Part shown: piece by piece, positions 11,515 to 23,960 of the stretch
Numbering within the stretch: position 1 is the first letter of the stretch
How the letters are laid out: each line of letters opens with the position of its first letter
From: Tretioscincus oriximinensis
Taxonomy: Eukaryota > Chordata > Lepidosauria > Squamata > Gymnophthalmidae
Direction: 5' to 3'
Length of the DNA stretch: 64,000 nucleotides
Assembly (NCBI GenBank): GCA_022410635.1
Contig: JAJVDF010000127.1
Coordinates: 124,001 to 188,000 of the forward strand
The notes under the pieces: model-generated
Told to the model about the DNA's origin: nothing
The model's database searches: none
The model's input: the letters and a program-made list of their open reading frames with translations, nothing else
Translations under genes and position numbers: made by a program

Positions 11515-12195
11515 TAAATTTATTTATTTGTATTTATATCCCACCCTATACCCAAAGGTCTCAGGGTGGATCACAATTGAAAACAATAAAACAAATTAAA
11601 ATAGAACATTTTAAAAACACAACAGTACAAAAATACAACTGTGCCTTCACGGATATTTTTTTGACTCAGCCTAAGGAGATGGTAAACAGATGTGTCTTCA
11701 CCAGGCATCTGAAAGTGTACAGCATAGGTGCCTGGTGTACCCGAGAGGGGAGATAATTCCACAACCTGGGGGTCTATCACAGAGAAGGCCTTCCCACATG
11801 TCCACACACATTTGACTAGTAAAGCAGGTTGGACTATCAGAAGAGTCTCATCAGAAGATCTTAGGGTGTGGGAGTAGATGTTCCTTTAAATATTTGGGGC
11901 CCAAACCATTTAGGGCCTTGTAAATTAATGTTAGCATTTTAAATAGGGCTTGATAGTGAATGGGCAGCCAGTGTAGTTCTTTTAGGACTGGCGTAATGTG
12001 TTTCCGACCAGCTGTACCAGTTGGCAGCCTTGCTGCAGAGTTCTGCATCAGCTGCAGCTTCTGAACTGCTTTCAAGAGTAGCCCCACATAGGATGCATTA
12101 CAGTAGTCTAGTGTGGAAGTTACCAGTGCATGAAGTACTGTGGCCAGATTGTCCCTGTCCCCAAGAGTCAAAGCTGATGAACCAGATGCCATCTG
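11515..12195 (-). mobile_element. L2/CR1-clade LINE (LINE-A), 680-bp 3' fragment
   Basis: This is the best LINE-A copy in the window. The sense strand is minus. It holds the reverse-transcriptase C-terminus and 3' UTR and ends in an (AAAT)n tail at 11515-11540, preceded by the antisense phrase ccaccctatacccaaagg. It is 5'-truncated near 12195, as is usual for target-primed reverse transcription. Confidence 0.85.
11851..12192 (-). pseudogene. C-terminal fragment of a non-LTR reverse transcriptase
   Basis: A 113-codon open frame reads like the end of an L2/CR1-clade pol protein. It has LVTSTLDYCNASYVGL near residues 25-40, LQLMQNSAARLPTGT near 47-61 and HITPVLKELHWLPI near 65-78, then FKMLTLIYKALNGLGPKYL. 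These motifs follow the catalytic palm (outside this fragment) in that clade. The intact protein reverse-transcribes its own mRNA at a nicked chromosomal target. This fragment lacks the endonuclease and the catalytic YADD region, so it cannot act. The ATG shown is only the first in the fragment. Confidence 0.85.
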
Positions 12196-13735
12196 ACAAA
12201 ACTGTAATCAAGTTGCATTGCAATTACTCTAGAATGATGTGTGAGATTTATCCTTATATGAGCAAATAGTATATGCACCACTGTGTCAAGTAGACAGAAG
12301 CTCTTTCTTATGATGAAGTAAATGAACGTAATACAAATAGCAGTTGGCTACGCATGTCAGTTAACTTCTCAGAGCAAACGCCACCTGCAGCTTAGTCACT
12401 AATCATATTCTGAAATGTAACAGATCCCCTTCAGTGAGCATACTGAGTCTAGAGCTGCCTCTCCATGGGGGGTTTATTCCGTGCTGGTACTTGCATGATT
12501 AAGAAACTGTTCCACATGGTAATTGACGTTCAGGAATCCACTTGGAATAAAACTCCATTGCCCCAGAATATCCTGTAGCTGAATCTTGTAAGAATAAAGA
12601 CCCACAAATGCAAACACTCAATCCTTTGATTAAACCGTTCCATACTGAACCAAATAAAGGGATGCACACTCTTAATGTGAACGGGCCCTCTGTGCTGGGG
12701 CTGTAAGCTCCTTTTCCTGTCAATGAATTGTTTCACATCTGTGTGGATTCTGCCTGTAAAAGTCAGAGCAAAAATTGTTTTGTTTTTCATGCAGTACATA
12801 ATTAGTTTATGGAATTCATTATCCACATTATAGTACAGGAACATCTGGAGTGACACAATTGAGTATCACTGTACTCAACCGCACAAAGAATTATTAATTT
12901 TAGTGTGCATGTATGTTCCTATTTCTCACAAAACAATCCCCCCCCCCCAAAAGCTGCAGGGAAGTATGCATTAATTCAATACCTTATTAGTTCTGCTTCT
13001 TCATGGATACTATTATATTTAATAGCAAGTGTAGATTCAGGATGTTCCTCTAAACATCCTTGGAAGTCTTTTGAAGTGTGTTTTGATTTTATAATCATAT
13101 TGTTATTGTTATTAAAAATGTAGATATGGCAGATAAGTCTTACCTTCCAAGAATACGTCTTGCAGTGTATTGTATTCTCTGTGAAGGGGCAGTGTAAAAA
13201 TATTATTCTATCTTAATTGATCCTTGATTTGTTTGAAACATCACTCAAATTAGGTTCATTTCAGAAGCTTTTTAATTTTTAATCTGGAGGAAAGAGTCAT
13301 TCTATGCCAAACCTGAATTTCAGCAACTCCATTTTCAAGTACATGCCAAGTGAACTATTAGAGTTATGTTTCTGAAACTTCAAAACAGCTGTCTGATTGC
13401 AGATGTATATCTATATTGGGATAAAAAAATCCATCTCCACCTCCAGGGAAGGGGACTCCATTCTGGGCATAACAGGCAGACGCCTTGTCCACGGCACCCC
13501 TTTGGTCTCCATTTCAGCATGCAGAGGTACTATTCCCCATTATACAGGGAAAAAGCACCCTATATACAGGATTGGTATGGTGATGCAAGAGATTAAGAGT
13601 TCAGTGTTTCAACAGAGAAATCGGAGTTCTACTGGCTTCAGCCAATCCAGCTGTGGGTCAGATGGGGAAGGAGACTGTACTAAACCAGTTCCAGGCTGCT
13701 ATTGAGAGGAGAGCCAGGAGATCCAAGAACACCTT
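12196..13735. other. No gene recognised
   Basis: 1.5 kb of unique AT-rich DNA. A C run lies at 12939-12948. The ORFs at 12499-12856 and 13366-13705 show no family motif. Confidence 0.5.
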
Positions 13736-13780
13736 CGGGTATAGAGTGGTATAAAAATGTAAATAAATTAATAAATAATA
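13728..13780 (+). mobile_element. LINE-A-like 3' tail
   Basis: caccttcgggtatagagtgg then tataaaaatgtaaataaatt is the sense form of the LINE-A 3' end with its A/T-rich tail. The upstream boundary is unclear. Confidence 0.6.
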
Positions 13781-14235
13781 TGAGAAGCACAATAGGAGGC
13801 TTTTAGGTGTTTATTTTTTTTTTAATGTGTGGTGCAGTTTCCCCCCTGCTTGCACAGATGAGACGATCCTGTTCACAGGTGCTGCAAAATCCAGTCTTAT
13901 CTCACCCCCAATCTTGAGTCGCTGTCTAGTGGTTCCAAATAAAGTTGCTAGAAAGCAAGGGAGTATGTCAGGATCCAGGCATTATGGTGGCCGTAATACT
14001 GACACTTTTCCATTAACCTGTTAGTAGAAATTAACAAGAACATTTGATATGAAAAGCAAGAACTATATTTTTATAGAAAGTGAATGGTCTGCTCCCCATG
14101 CCAATGGAGGTTTTGCAAAGCATCTTGAAGTGTTCACAATGGCACCTAGGAAAAAGCCTTTGTTGATGTTTTCCAAAATGGCCATGCCTTCATAATTAAT
14201 GAAACACAAGTTATGATGGTGGCAAATAATGAAGA
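13781..14235. other. No gene recognised
   Basis: Unique-looking sequence with a short T run at 13815-13824. Confidence 0.45.
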
Positions 14236-14395
14236 TATTTATTTATTTATACCCTGCCCAATACCTGATGTTCTCAGAGTGGCCAATAATAAAACAGTAC
14301 AAAATTAACATTTTAAAACAGTAACAAACAATATCTGAAGGTGGAGGTGAAAAAGGAAAAACCGCAATTCTTCAACCAAAGGCCAGATATGATTC
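14236..14395 (-). mobile_element. LINE-A 3' end fragment
   Basis: tatttatttatttataccct then gttctcagagtggcc then ttcttcaaccaaaggccag match the antisense LINE-A 3' UTR seen at 35.3 and 47 kb. Confidence 0.8.
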
Positions 14396-16199
14396 TACAA
14401 ATCATTTGCTTCAAATGAGTCAGTTGCTGTGTTTGCCTCCTCCCCCTATTTTTCTGAAGGCATTGAAAATGATGCCGCAAACAAGCAAGCAATAGTTATA
14501 GTTGAAAGAAAATATGAAATATGCACAAATGGCATTTGGGTCCTTCTCTGTTGTAATTTTGAAGAGAAAAAATGTTCCAGTGGTTTAAAAACCTGCAAAA
14601 TAACAGGAAATCTTTTAAATCGTACTTTCCATTCCTGTAGTCAAAAATGCATTCCAAACCCAGGCTATAAACATAAGGCAGAAGACTAAGTGGTCACAGA
14701 AAGTTATATTTAGCTTTGATGAAACAGCAGTCTGAAACTGGCAATGTTCTGAACTTTCTTTGAACACAGGTTTCCAGGGTGGCAGAATGTTTATAATTTT
14801 AATGATGGTTATTAAAGGGGGGAAAAAGGTTCTGTAGCACGGTAGTAATACTCATTCCTATGGTCCTTTATGCATTTACCATGCTAAATCTGTGTTAGTA
14901 AAACTGGATTTATTTGACCCAGATTATCCATAGCATCTTGAATCTGCATTAAGCAGTTTGGACAGCATTAAAATGGAGACAACCCTGTGTTACAATGCAG
15001 GTTCAATGCATGCCCAATGCAGCCATGCTTATACTCACTCAGGTCCAGTCTACATGTGGATGCATCCAGGAATTAGATAAGGAATGACTGACTCTTGAGT
15101 AACTTGCAAGCATCCAATGTCACAGTGATGTAGCACCTGTATGCCAGCTCCCTGATTGGCTGCTGGAACACAAGGTCTCGCCCAACTTTGGGCAAGATCT
15201 TACTCCAGCAGTGAGGAAGCCCTGCATGCCAGTATCCGCATGGGTGAATGGAGTACTGCCATTGAGGCCTCCACCACTGGATTTTATCCGCAATGGGAAA
15301 TTGTGGACAAATGGGCCCTTTCAGTGCAACGAGTCTGGCAAAGCTGCCTCTGCAATGCACCCATTGAGGTAGGTTATGACCGTGTGGATGCAGCTTTTAT
15401 CTTCAGTGAGGACATGCTTATCCTGTGGTTATGTATTCCTAATTAAATTTTCAGCTTGTGTGATAAGTGGTTTCTCTGTATCTTATATTACTGAGTAAAT
15501 TCCCAAATATCTATAAAGTGCCTAGTAAGTAATGACAAACATTGGTAACATTTAACTTCTACAGATTTTAATTTCTTCCACAGTGATGGGGGTAAATCCT
15601 TATAAAATACTGCAGGTGGTTTTGCAAAAAGAAAAAAGGATCCCCTTCCTAGTCTTGCTGAGAGCCTAGTAAGTCTTCATATAACATCAAAGCAGCTAGT
15701 ATTAGGGCTGAACTTTTGTCTTCACCAAAGTCTAATGAACTATAGATTCCAGAGCATACATATTTTCTTTCAAAACAGCCATGACTCTTGACCTTTTAAG
15801 GTTTGCATGTGTGAATGAGTGGATGTTTGTTATTACCACCCTTGCAGAGCAGAGCAGAGTTAAACTCTTGGCCTCTGTGAGAGGCTTAGAGAGGGCAAAT
15901 GTATATAATATAAACACCCAGGTGACAGGACTAGGTCATTGTGTTCTTATTTATTCTACCCGAACTGATATATTTTCTCCGCCTAAGGAGTGGATTAGGA
16001 AAGCAAAAGATGGATTAAGAGAAAGGGAGAAACCAACAAAGAGAACCTGAATATTCAGGTTTTGGGGAATTTGAAATATTCCAGAATTCAGTTCCCAGCA
16101 TATTTTATAGTGAAAAAAAATGAATATTTTACTTCTCTAGCAGCACCAGCGAACAAGTCGGAGTTTATGAAACATGGGGAAACTACTGCGAGATTGGAC
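14396..16199. other. No gene recognised
   Basis: 1.8 kb of mostly unique DNA. 15040-15410 carries tgtggatgcatcc and gtgtggatgcagc phrases resembling the TIR families of this window, but I could not pair ends. The 96-codon ORF at 15156-15446 is not recognised. Confidence 0.45.
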
Positions 16200-16310
16200 T
16201 TTCAGATATCATCTTTTTAGTATGTTAATTCTGTTTTTGTTGTTGTTAACCACCCTGGTTAACAATAAATAATGCATGAAAATGCAAATACATAAATATA
16301 TAAACTGTTA
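16200..16310 (+). mobile_element. LINE-A 3' tail
   Basis: tatgttaattctgtttttg then taaccaccctggttaacaat then an AAATACATAAATA tail. The same phrase order occurs at 16990-17090. Confidence 0.65.
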
Positions 16311-16403
16311 GTACATAATTTATGTAAAATAACCATCATTATTTGCTATGCAAAATGTACATATATATGAAGTCAACTATGCATAAAATGTATCTGAATA
16401 TAA

Positions 16404-16530
16404 GAACATATGAGGACCCTTCCTGAATCAGGCCATCTAGCCCAACATTTTGTCTCATGCAGCACCTGGGCACTTTCAAGCAGCAGAAAGTGAAACCATC
16501 ACCTGTTTCTCAACTCCTTGCAAATTTTCC
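16404..16530 (-). mobile_element. CR1 LINE 3' end fragment
   Basis: gaacatatgaggacccttcc then aggccatctagcccaacatt then ttgtctcatgcag. This is the antisense of the CR1 3' end, with the extreme 3' end at 16404. Confidence 0.75.
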
Positions 16531-16979
16531 GTCATTGTTTGAATGCATTTTCTACTCCAGTTGTACTACTTCAATGGCCCACTTACCCTTTCCATTGAAC
16601 TAACTTATTGTGCAGGGTTAACTGTGAAAAGTGTTATGACAAATAGAGCCATTGGAGTTGAGATGATAAAAATGGCAATGGTGTGGTGGCACTAGCTAAA
16701 CCTATCGGTAGCAAAAAAGCAATGTCAGTGACAAGACTGACAGCCGGGCCTGTCAGGAAATCATCAGTGGAGTTCTGTTAGCTGCTGCTGCCACTAAACC
16801 TAGTGAAGGTGGTGNCACTAGTACCTGGGCCTAGTAAATGAACCAGTGAATGATGTTGGAAAAATGTAACAACCAAGAATGGAGAGAGAGTTCAAGCAAC
16901 TGGTCAGCAAGGGATTGAACCTCTCTCAGCACCACATCTTTCATTCCTTGTGGGCATTGTTGCAAAACAGTACCCTCTT
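16531..16979. other. No gene recognised
   Basis: About 450 bases. It includes a GGTGGCACTAG-type phrase repeated near 16684 and 16810, too short and imperfect to classify. Confidence 0.4.
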
Positions 16980-17096
16980 CCTTATCGCATGACACTATTG
17001 ATTTTTTAACATGTTAATTCTGTTTTTACTGTTAGCCGCCCTGAAACCTTCAGGTATAAGGATGTATAGAAATGCAAATAAAGAAAGAAAGAAAGC
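16980..17096 (+). mobile_element. LINE-A 3' tail ending in (AAAG)n
   Basis: catgttaattctgtttttac then gccgccctgaaaccttcagg then tgcaaataaagaaagaaag. The tail has drifted to AAAG, followed by a short GCT run (17096-17109). Confidence 0.7.
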
Positions 17097-17339
17097 TGCT
17101 GCTGCTGCTACCTCTCAATGCCAATATTTCTGGGCTATCACCACAATAGCCCAGAGATGTTGCCAACTCAGGACACTAAAGTGAGAATTGGCGACCACAA
17201 CCCTGGCAGCTCTCTGGCTTCTCTTTCCTGACCACTGTGGAAGGCAAAGGAGGTCACCGTAGCAGAAGGCACTCCCTTGACCATTCACAGTGTTTTGCTG
17301 TGTTGCCCGTCACTTCTCCTCCCAGGAGGGGACAGCCTA

Positions 17340-17660
17340 GTGGGGAGGGAGATGTCTGGGAAAACAAAGGGAAAAAGGAAGGTAAGATTGTAAGAAGGGA
17401 GGAAGATGGGAGGAAAATTGGAAAGAAAGGCAGAGAAGTAAATAAACAAATCAAGGAAAATAAAAAGATTCAGTACAACTCTTTTAACCATTTCCCGAGA
17501 AGACAGGAGGAGAAAGAGAAGGGGATAGAGGGTGGGAAGGGAAGCTTACTATAGAGAAAGGAGTGAGATGAGAACTAAGGAAGGGAGTGAGTGAGTGAGT
17601 GAGAACATAGGAGGGAGGGAAGAATGGAATGAAGAGAAATAAAGGAGTGAAGGAATAGAT
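17340..17660 (+). repeat. Purine-rich low-complexity tract
   Basis: An A/G-rich stretch with (GAGT)n at 17588-17603 and many GGAA/GAAA words. Open frames on both strands here reflect composition only. Confidence 0.85.
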
Positions 17661-19113
17661 AGATATAAGAAATAACAAGAGTTCTAGGCCTTGTTGTATA
17701 CTAATTAGCAACAGTTTTTCCTGGCATGTGGATTTTGCCACAGCTTGCATATTCTTAATTGTGAGCGATAATGCTCTTATATACTAGTCATATCCTGCAT
17801 TTGCTTCAACTGGCAGAATGAAATTGGAGGGAAAGAATGCCTAATTGCAATGCCTCTTTTTCCTAGGTTTTCTTGTGAGCAGCAGTGTCTCCTAATTTTA
17901 TGAATGAGATGTAAAATGGAAAAAAATAATTACCAATGACCTCAGCAGAGTTGTAGAACATCAGCATGCTTTAAATATATTTTCAGTCAATGTTCCTTTT
18001 GTANTGGCATCAGCGGGTGTTGTGAAAGGTGTTTCCACTTCAGCACATCAGAGCGCTAAATTTAGGAATGGCCTCTCATTGGGGCCTGGGGAAAGTATTC
18101 ACCTAATCTCTGTTGACATTAGTGGGTATCACATGGGACCTGGTAAGTCCCTGTCCTTTTAGCTGTTTTCCTATTTCGGTATTGGCACTTCTCAACAGTT
18201 GTCTTTCTGTTTCCAAGGTCCAGAGAGTCTACAATCATACAAATAGCCCTAAATGTGATGTTTTGAGACGGAGAGTTTTTGAAAATCCAAACATACACTG
18301 TTAGCCAATTATACCACCATGGGAATGTTCCACTATCTTCTTACATCATCTTTCCATTTAGTCAAATAACAGGGCAATAGGATTGCAGAAAGACAACCAC
18401 AAAACCATACTGACAACATCTGCCCATCCCATAACATTCCCATTTATAGGGATACCAGTCACACACCTATGTTTGCAACAAATTAGCAGTGTGGGTTTTT
18501 TGGTCTGGATTAGTTTCTACCAGGAAGATGGACTTGAATTTTGCTGGAAGAGCCTCATGCTGATTTTTTTTACAGAGGTGTTTAAGATTATGCATGCTGT
18601 CATGAAAATGGATAAAACAAAGTTTTTCTCCTCATAGCAAATCCTACAGTCAAGAATTATCCAGTGGAATTGAGTGTGGGAAAAATCAGGGAGGATGTAA
18701 AGAAGTCTTTATTGATTAAATATGAGTTTTAATTATTAAATGACATTGCTTTAAGATGTAATTGGAATGTTTGGAATTTCAAGAAGGAGCTTTGTAGGCT
18801 TTATTTGGCCATTCACATGGGCTTGATGAAGTTATGTTGGATCAAGCCCGTTCTGTTGAGCTTCTTGTCTAACTCATTGTTTGCTACTGGACGTTCTTAA
18901 GCAAAATATACAAATCCTTCACCTTCTCTTAACTTCCTAAAAATCAGTTTTAAGGACTTCCTACCTGTCTCTTCAACATGGAAGCATTCATTCTAGCCAT
19001 CTATGAATTTCTCCAGTCCTCATCTTGCAGATACCCAAAATGACTGTTGCTAGTTAATGCTACTGGATGGAGAAATATTTTTTATGACTTCTAATTTTCC
19101 TGCCAATGACAGA
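17661..19113. other. No gene recognised
   Basis: 1.45 kb of unique AT-rich DNA with no motif-bearing ORF. Confidence 0.5.
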
Positions 19114-19558
19114 AGTTGCATCCAGACAGGAGCAATAATCCACTTGCAAGTTGAATTTGAGTTGTGCTTACCTCACCAGATTGTTGTATAAATTGACAAA
19201 TTTCAGGTTTTAGAGCTGATTATCCAGATTATCAATTTACTGGAGGTAACTAACTGTCATTTTTTTCTAGCAAGAATTGTTGAGGGTGAGAGGCAAATGG
19301 ACCTGAGTTCCGAAGTGCTGAGTTTTCCCCAAGGATCCAGGAATTGTACAAATTCTTGAATTCCTTGCCAGCCTCAGGTCATAACATCCTTTGTAGACAT
19401 TCTGATATGAAACAGTGGGTATCACTGCCTAGGAATACAGTCTCCCCTTTGGAAACATTACCCCAAGAATACAGTATTCCCCCATACTTCCTTTTTAAAG
19501 TCAGGACATATGAATTGAAGTTTTAAATCTTTCAATAAATTCCTGTCTGGACTCAGCC
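19114..19558. mobile_element. Non-autonomous TIR element, family GCTGCATCCAGACAGG (copy 1)
   Basis: The left end is AGTTGCATCCAGACAGG (19114-19130). The right end cctgtctggactcagcc (19542-19558) is its imperfect reverse complement, 13 of 17 positions. The interior (aacttctcttgagggtgaga-like, gaggcaaatgg) resembles the copy at 59.7 kb. No transposase frame. Confidence 0.65.
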
Positions 19559-19849
19559 AGTAAAGCACTTTGAACAGAAGGAAGGAAAGGAAGAGAGAAA
19601 TATGAAAAATATCAATAGGGGGTGAATTGTAGTCCTCCCTCACCAAAACAAATTTAGGCAAATAAAATCAAAATATGGACATGTCCTGCTAAATACAGGT
19701 ATTTGGTAACCTTGGGTGAGAGAAGAATGTGGAAAGTGCTGCGTTATTATTTAATTCCATAGTTAGTGACAAAGAGAGATCCCACCTCACTTCCTCCAGG
19801 ATGTAACATCTTCAGCAGTCTGGCACTAGCACTGAGGAGGAGCTGTAGG

Positions 19850-20232
19850 ACTTCTCTCTCTCTCTGGTCCCTTCCCCCACCTTTTGGTTTGCCTCACCAT
19901 TTCTTTTAAAACATCTGCCTCCACCTACCTTAAAACTTCCACACTGTTCTGACACATTGCCAAGCAATCACATCACATGGCCAGCCCTATAAGACATGGT
20001 TGCATTTGTCTTACTACCATTCCCAGCAACTTCTGTATGTCACCACAATTCCCAAGCATTTTCCATGAGCCAAGAGTCAGTGAATTTGCTATGCTCTCAT
20101 TTCTGAATGTCTCCACAAAACTTTCTTTTGGATTTTACAAAATGCCCACTATTGAATTATGCAAACTGCAGTGGCTAGAAATTCCAAGACAGCTGGACCT
20201 CTTTAGCGAGGGGATTGCTTAACATGTGCGAC
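19850..20232 (-). repeat. Family Z repeat (copy c)
   Basis: Its reverse complement aligns along its length with 56.3-56.7 kb: ttggaatttctagccactgc, then cattttgtaaaatcc, then gccaagcaatcacatc read on plus. The ZNF143-like core has decayed here (actaccattcccagcaac). Confidence 0.65.
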
Positions 20233-20361
20233 CTCTTGGGATGGATGCAATGTTGGATTTTTTGTTGTTTATTATGATAATTGCATATACCACATTTATG
20301 TATATTTGGAAAAAGGCGATATAAATAAATCTATTAATTATTAATTATTTTGTTTTTGTCT
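20233..20361 (+). mobile_element. Probable LINE 3' tail
   Basis: atatggaaaaaggc-like sequence reads aaaaaggcgatataaataaa then an ATTAATT run. This resembles L2-type 3' tails (gcgatataaataaa). Short and uncertain. Confidence 0.4.
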
Positions 20362-20484
20362 ATTATTGTTTGTTGTTGTTGTTGTTGTTGTTGTCGTTGT
20401 CGTTGTCGTTGTTGTTGTCTTTGTCGTTGTTGTTGTTGTTGTTGTTGTTGTTATTATTATTTATTATTATTATTATTATTATTA
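20362..20484 (+). repeat. Compound (TTG)n/(TCG)/(TTA)n microsatellite
   Basis: TTG repeats with interspersed TCG units (20370-20450) pass into TTA repeats (20451-20484). The TTA part is the edge of the unit shared with 54.1 kb. Confidence 0.95.
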
Positions 20485-21090
20485 GCGCATGAGAACTTCA
20501 AGTCCTAGTTCTGATCATTCTGAGGACTAAGGACCAAACTTCCTAGCCTCAAGAGATTCTAGGGCTGCACATCAGTGGCATGCCAAAGTGTATCTCCTGC
20601 TAAGAGTGAACATGGAAGAGTGAACAGCTCTCTCTCCTTGATCTGGATCATGCTTTTTCCATTACAGATGGAGTGTGCCAGTGAGGACCTGGGGCTTCAC
20701 ATGTTTTCACTAATATGTGCCTCAGTGAGTTCCAGAACCATCTATGGAGGCTCTTGATCCAAAGAACCTAAGAACATAAGGGAAGCCCTGCTGAATGGGG
20801 CCATAGCCCATCTAGTCCAGCATTCTGTCTCACACAATGACCCACCAACTGCACTAGAGTTGTCTCAATCAGAAGAAGGCAAAACACTCATTTGCTCTCA
20901 ACTGCATTAAAAATGACTTTTCAAAAATACTGCCTATTGCTCCATCCTAATAGCTATTGATATACCTGTAAACTAATGATAAGCACAGAAAATATCAATG
21001 GCAGAGTACCTGTGACTGCAACCACAGNACATAAAACACATTGTTTGGGTTTGAACCAAACCATGTACTCACATTCATCTCTTAGAAAAT
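20451..21090 (-). repeat. Composite unit containing a CR1 3' end (copy A; copy B at 54103)
   Basis: Very similar to 54103-54802. Shared parts in order are a TTA run, about 280 bases from gagaacttcaagtcc to ggctcttgatccaaagaacc, a CR1 3' end (antisense), then a stretch ending cattcatctctt. Similarity stops near 21090. Both copies begin with TTA repeats and end at the same phrase, so the unit has fixed borders. Confidence 0.8.
20762..20985 (-). mobile_element. CR1 3' end within composite unit
   Basis: aacctaagaacataaggga then catctagtccagcattctgt then tactgcctattgctccatcc. This is antisense CR1 3' UTR. Confidence 0.8.
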
Positions 21091-21625
21091 GTAATAAAAA
21101 GCTACAGAGGAACGATGAATTAGGATGAGGAATGAGAACTGGTACATTTTGGGCCTAATAAACATCCTGAAAACTCTGGCAATTTTTTCATAACATTTTG
21201 CAGACTTCTATTTAATACTATTTGCAGTGATAGCAATATCAATAGTAGCAATATTCAGTACTGCTTCCGAACAGGTCTTGTTGGATTTGTAAGAAGAGTT
21301 GTATGTTTGTGTCCCAAACCGAAGGAATTTATTTTGCTTCCTTCACCTATTGAAAACACAAACATGCATGAAACCAAAATGAATTCCTCATGGATGAAAT
21401 AATTACCTAGTTCAGTTGAAAAAAGCATGTTCTAAGGTGGTTCAAAGAATACTGGAAATTTTCCCTACACTGAGGGAGGATATGCTAATTCTTTGTTGGT
21501 ATTTTGGTCACTGTTGTTTCTCTTACAAACTGAGGGCAGATGTGGGCACTTTTATAATCTATTTATTTCTGAGTTAAGAGACTGAGTTTAAGTCTTCCAT
21601 TACTCTAATAACAATGTCACTACAC
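21091..21625. other. No gene recognised
   Basis: About 535 bases of unique AT-rich DNA. Confidence 0.45.
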
Positions 21626-21950
21626 CAGTGATGGTGAACCTTTTGTGTGTCAACATTGTAAAAAAAACAAACACTAACTTAACTTGGGTGCCATGGCACA
21701 TCTAGATATATGCATAATTTTGTGATATTTGTAGCACGAGTTTAGTAAATTAAAATTATATTTTTTATACATGTATTCATAAAAGAAGCAAAAAGAGGTA
21801 ATTCATTACATTGGTGGCTTTTTTGTTGCTGAATTTCATGGTTTTTTTTAATTAAAAATATTTTTTTAATTTAATCAGGGTGGTGGCGTTTCACCCAAAA
21901 TAGCTTGGCGTGTCACCTTTGACACCCATGTCATAGGTTAGTCATCATTG
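21626..21950. mobile_element. hAT-like MITE, family CAGTGATGGTGAACC (copy 1)
   Basis: The left end CAGTGATGGTGAACCTTTTG and right end GGTTAGTCATCATTG form an imperfect terminal inverted repeat. Inner phrases (tgccatggcacatctag, tgttgctgaatttcatgg, ggcgtgtcacc) match the copy at 35.9 kb. This end type is common in vertebrate hAT MITEs. No convincing duplication flanks it, so it is old. Confidence 0.8.
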
Positions 21951-22257
21951 CAAAGGCAAACAGGAATGCTAAATCTTTAATGGGTATATAAGACAATCTT
22001 TAATCTAGAATTGGGGGATTCTTTGAAGCTAATGGATTGGAACGTTAGGAAGGACAAGTACAGTTACCAGAAAAAAGCAGCACAGAGCTGAATTTTTAAT
22101 GGATGTGTTAAAGAGAAAATTTCAGCAGGAGCAGCTTATATCTGTAGCATCTGCTGAAATTTCATCTTTAATACATTCATTAAAGATGCAGCAACCTTGT
22201 CTTGTTTTTTTTCTACAGACAAGGGAAAATATTTTTGTCTCAGAAGAACATTTCTTT

Positions 22258-22375
22258 ATGAAATTTACTTCCAGAAGAAGAGGATGGGATTACCAACTTG
22301 GACAGCTTTAAAACAGGATTAGAGAAACTCATGAAGGCTAAATGTATCAATGGTTACTAGAATGGATGCCTTAAG
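22258..22375 (+). mobile_element. CR1 LINE fragment (pol C-terminus region)
   Basis: gaaatttacttccagaagaa then cttggacagctttaaaacag then tcaatggttactagaatgg matches the end of the CR1 pol frame and the start of its 3' UTR, as at 43.9 and 58.1 kb. Confidence 0.75.
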
Positions 22376-23689
22376 TACTTGTTACTGAATTTATTCATAT
22401 GGCATTTGGCTCTTTCTGGCTGATTCCTTTGACTCTACCAATTTGACCCACCTGGGGTCTGCATGCAACTTTGTTTCCAGGTGATGATGTCACTAGCCAG
22501 TGCTTTTGACACTTGTGGTCAAAGCACAGAGTCACTGCTAGTGATGATCACAATATACTGGGCAGCTCTGTCCAATTATCATAGTATGCAAAATTGTGAG
22601 GTAAGCATTCAGAAACTCCTGTTCAGGATGGTTGGCGAGTCTGTGCAGATCTGCATCCTGCAAGTGCAAAGAAAGAGAGCTGAGTTAAGGGTTTGAGCAG
22701 ATCTTGCACATATTATGTGGGGCTATGGGAGGTTCGGCTTGACCATCTGTCTGTCAAAGGACTCTAAAGATCATTCATAAACAAGCAGATTAAAATAACT
22801 GGTTGGCTCATATTACAATTAGTTTCAGAACATTATGGGGGGCTCTGGATGATATACTTAAATCCAGAATTTATTTTAAATTTAGAATAATCCAATTGCC
22901 CATCTCTGCTTACCTCTCTATATTACCATACTGAGCAGCTGAAGTAACTACAGGAAATTGTATTCCCGCTCCATTGGATCCCCAAGAACCCATGTGTAAG
23001 GTCTCCCAATTGGTTGCCCTTTTCTCCTCTCCTCATACATCTGAGCTCCAGTGTGCATGTCTTACTTTGAATCTCAGCTGAGTGCACATGCCTTGCTTCA
23101 AATCTCAGGTGAATTTCTGCCTTTTCCTACCTGTTCCCACTTGCCCACACAATACCACTTCATTTGTTTTCAGGAAAAGGAAGAGCCTGCTCCAATACCA
23201 GCTTGTAACTACTACCAGGAAAACACGGGGCAACGGCTTTTTAACGAATGGATTGCTGAAACTTTGTGAGCATGTGAGGAGGATTCACCCTGATGTAACT
23301 ACCATAGCTGTAGAATATATCTCATCTGGAGGGGGGCAGGATTATCAAATGCCAGTATTTAGCAGAACATGCCTCTATTTTGATACTCTTGTCCATATTT
23401 CTGGAGGGAGGGAAATGGTTCTTCGGAGGACATCACAACTCCCATGAGCCTCAGCTTCAGAGCTTCATCCTTTTGATAATCCTGTCTTGCTTTCCAGTTT
23501 TGTGATCTGATAACGGTATATAATCCAATAACTGGGGTCTGCACCTTAAATGTTTTGTGATCAATATAAGCACAATTGATTTCCACAGATTTCGGCCCAA
23601 TCCCCACATTCTATTTCCTGTGCTTTGGAGGAGAGTTTATATTCTGTATGGCCCACAGATCCATGTGTGTCCAGCCTTCCATGCGTTCT
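22376..23689. other. No gene recognised
   Basis: 1.3 kb. The 121-codon ORF at 23082-23447 and its antisense partner have no recognised motif and no splice context. Confidence 0.5.
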
Positions 23690-23960
23690 AAAAGTCTTTA
23701 AAGTGAATTACACAGCCTCCATAAATCATGTGATTTTCACAGCCTCTGTAATGTTACCCAGAATAAGACTCCATGTGGACAAGGACTTCCAGAGATGCTC
23801 GTAGCAAATTGTAAAGATTTCATTGGCTCTTGGAGTGCAGGAATTGCCTGGGAACAGTAGGTAGGATCGCAGGGAATTCTGGAGATTTTAGTTAGAAAAG
23901 CTGAGCAATGCTTTCTGGGGCTCCTCATTCGAACGAGGCAGCAGCTGAATGGCAAGTAAA
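23690..23960 (+). repeat. Family Z repeat, diverged (copy e)
   Basis: tttcattggctcttggagtg then agggaattctggagatttta then gagcaatgctttctggggct line up with the Z core at 4.6 and 56.5 kb. Confidence 0.5.

Noticed and set aside
15156..15446. 96-codon ORF near TIR-like words
   Set aside because: No domain recognised and the suspected element ends could not be paired.
23082..23447. 121-codon ORF
   Set aside because: No recognised domain, no splice or promoter signal, and an antisense ORF of similar length overlaps. Chance is the simplest reading.
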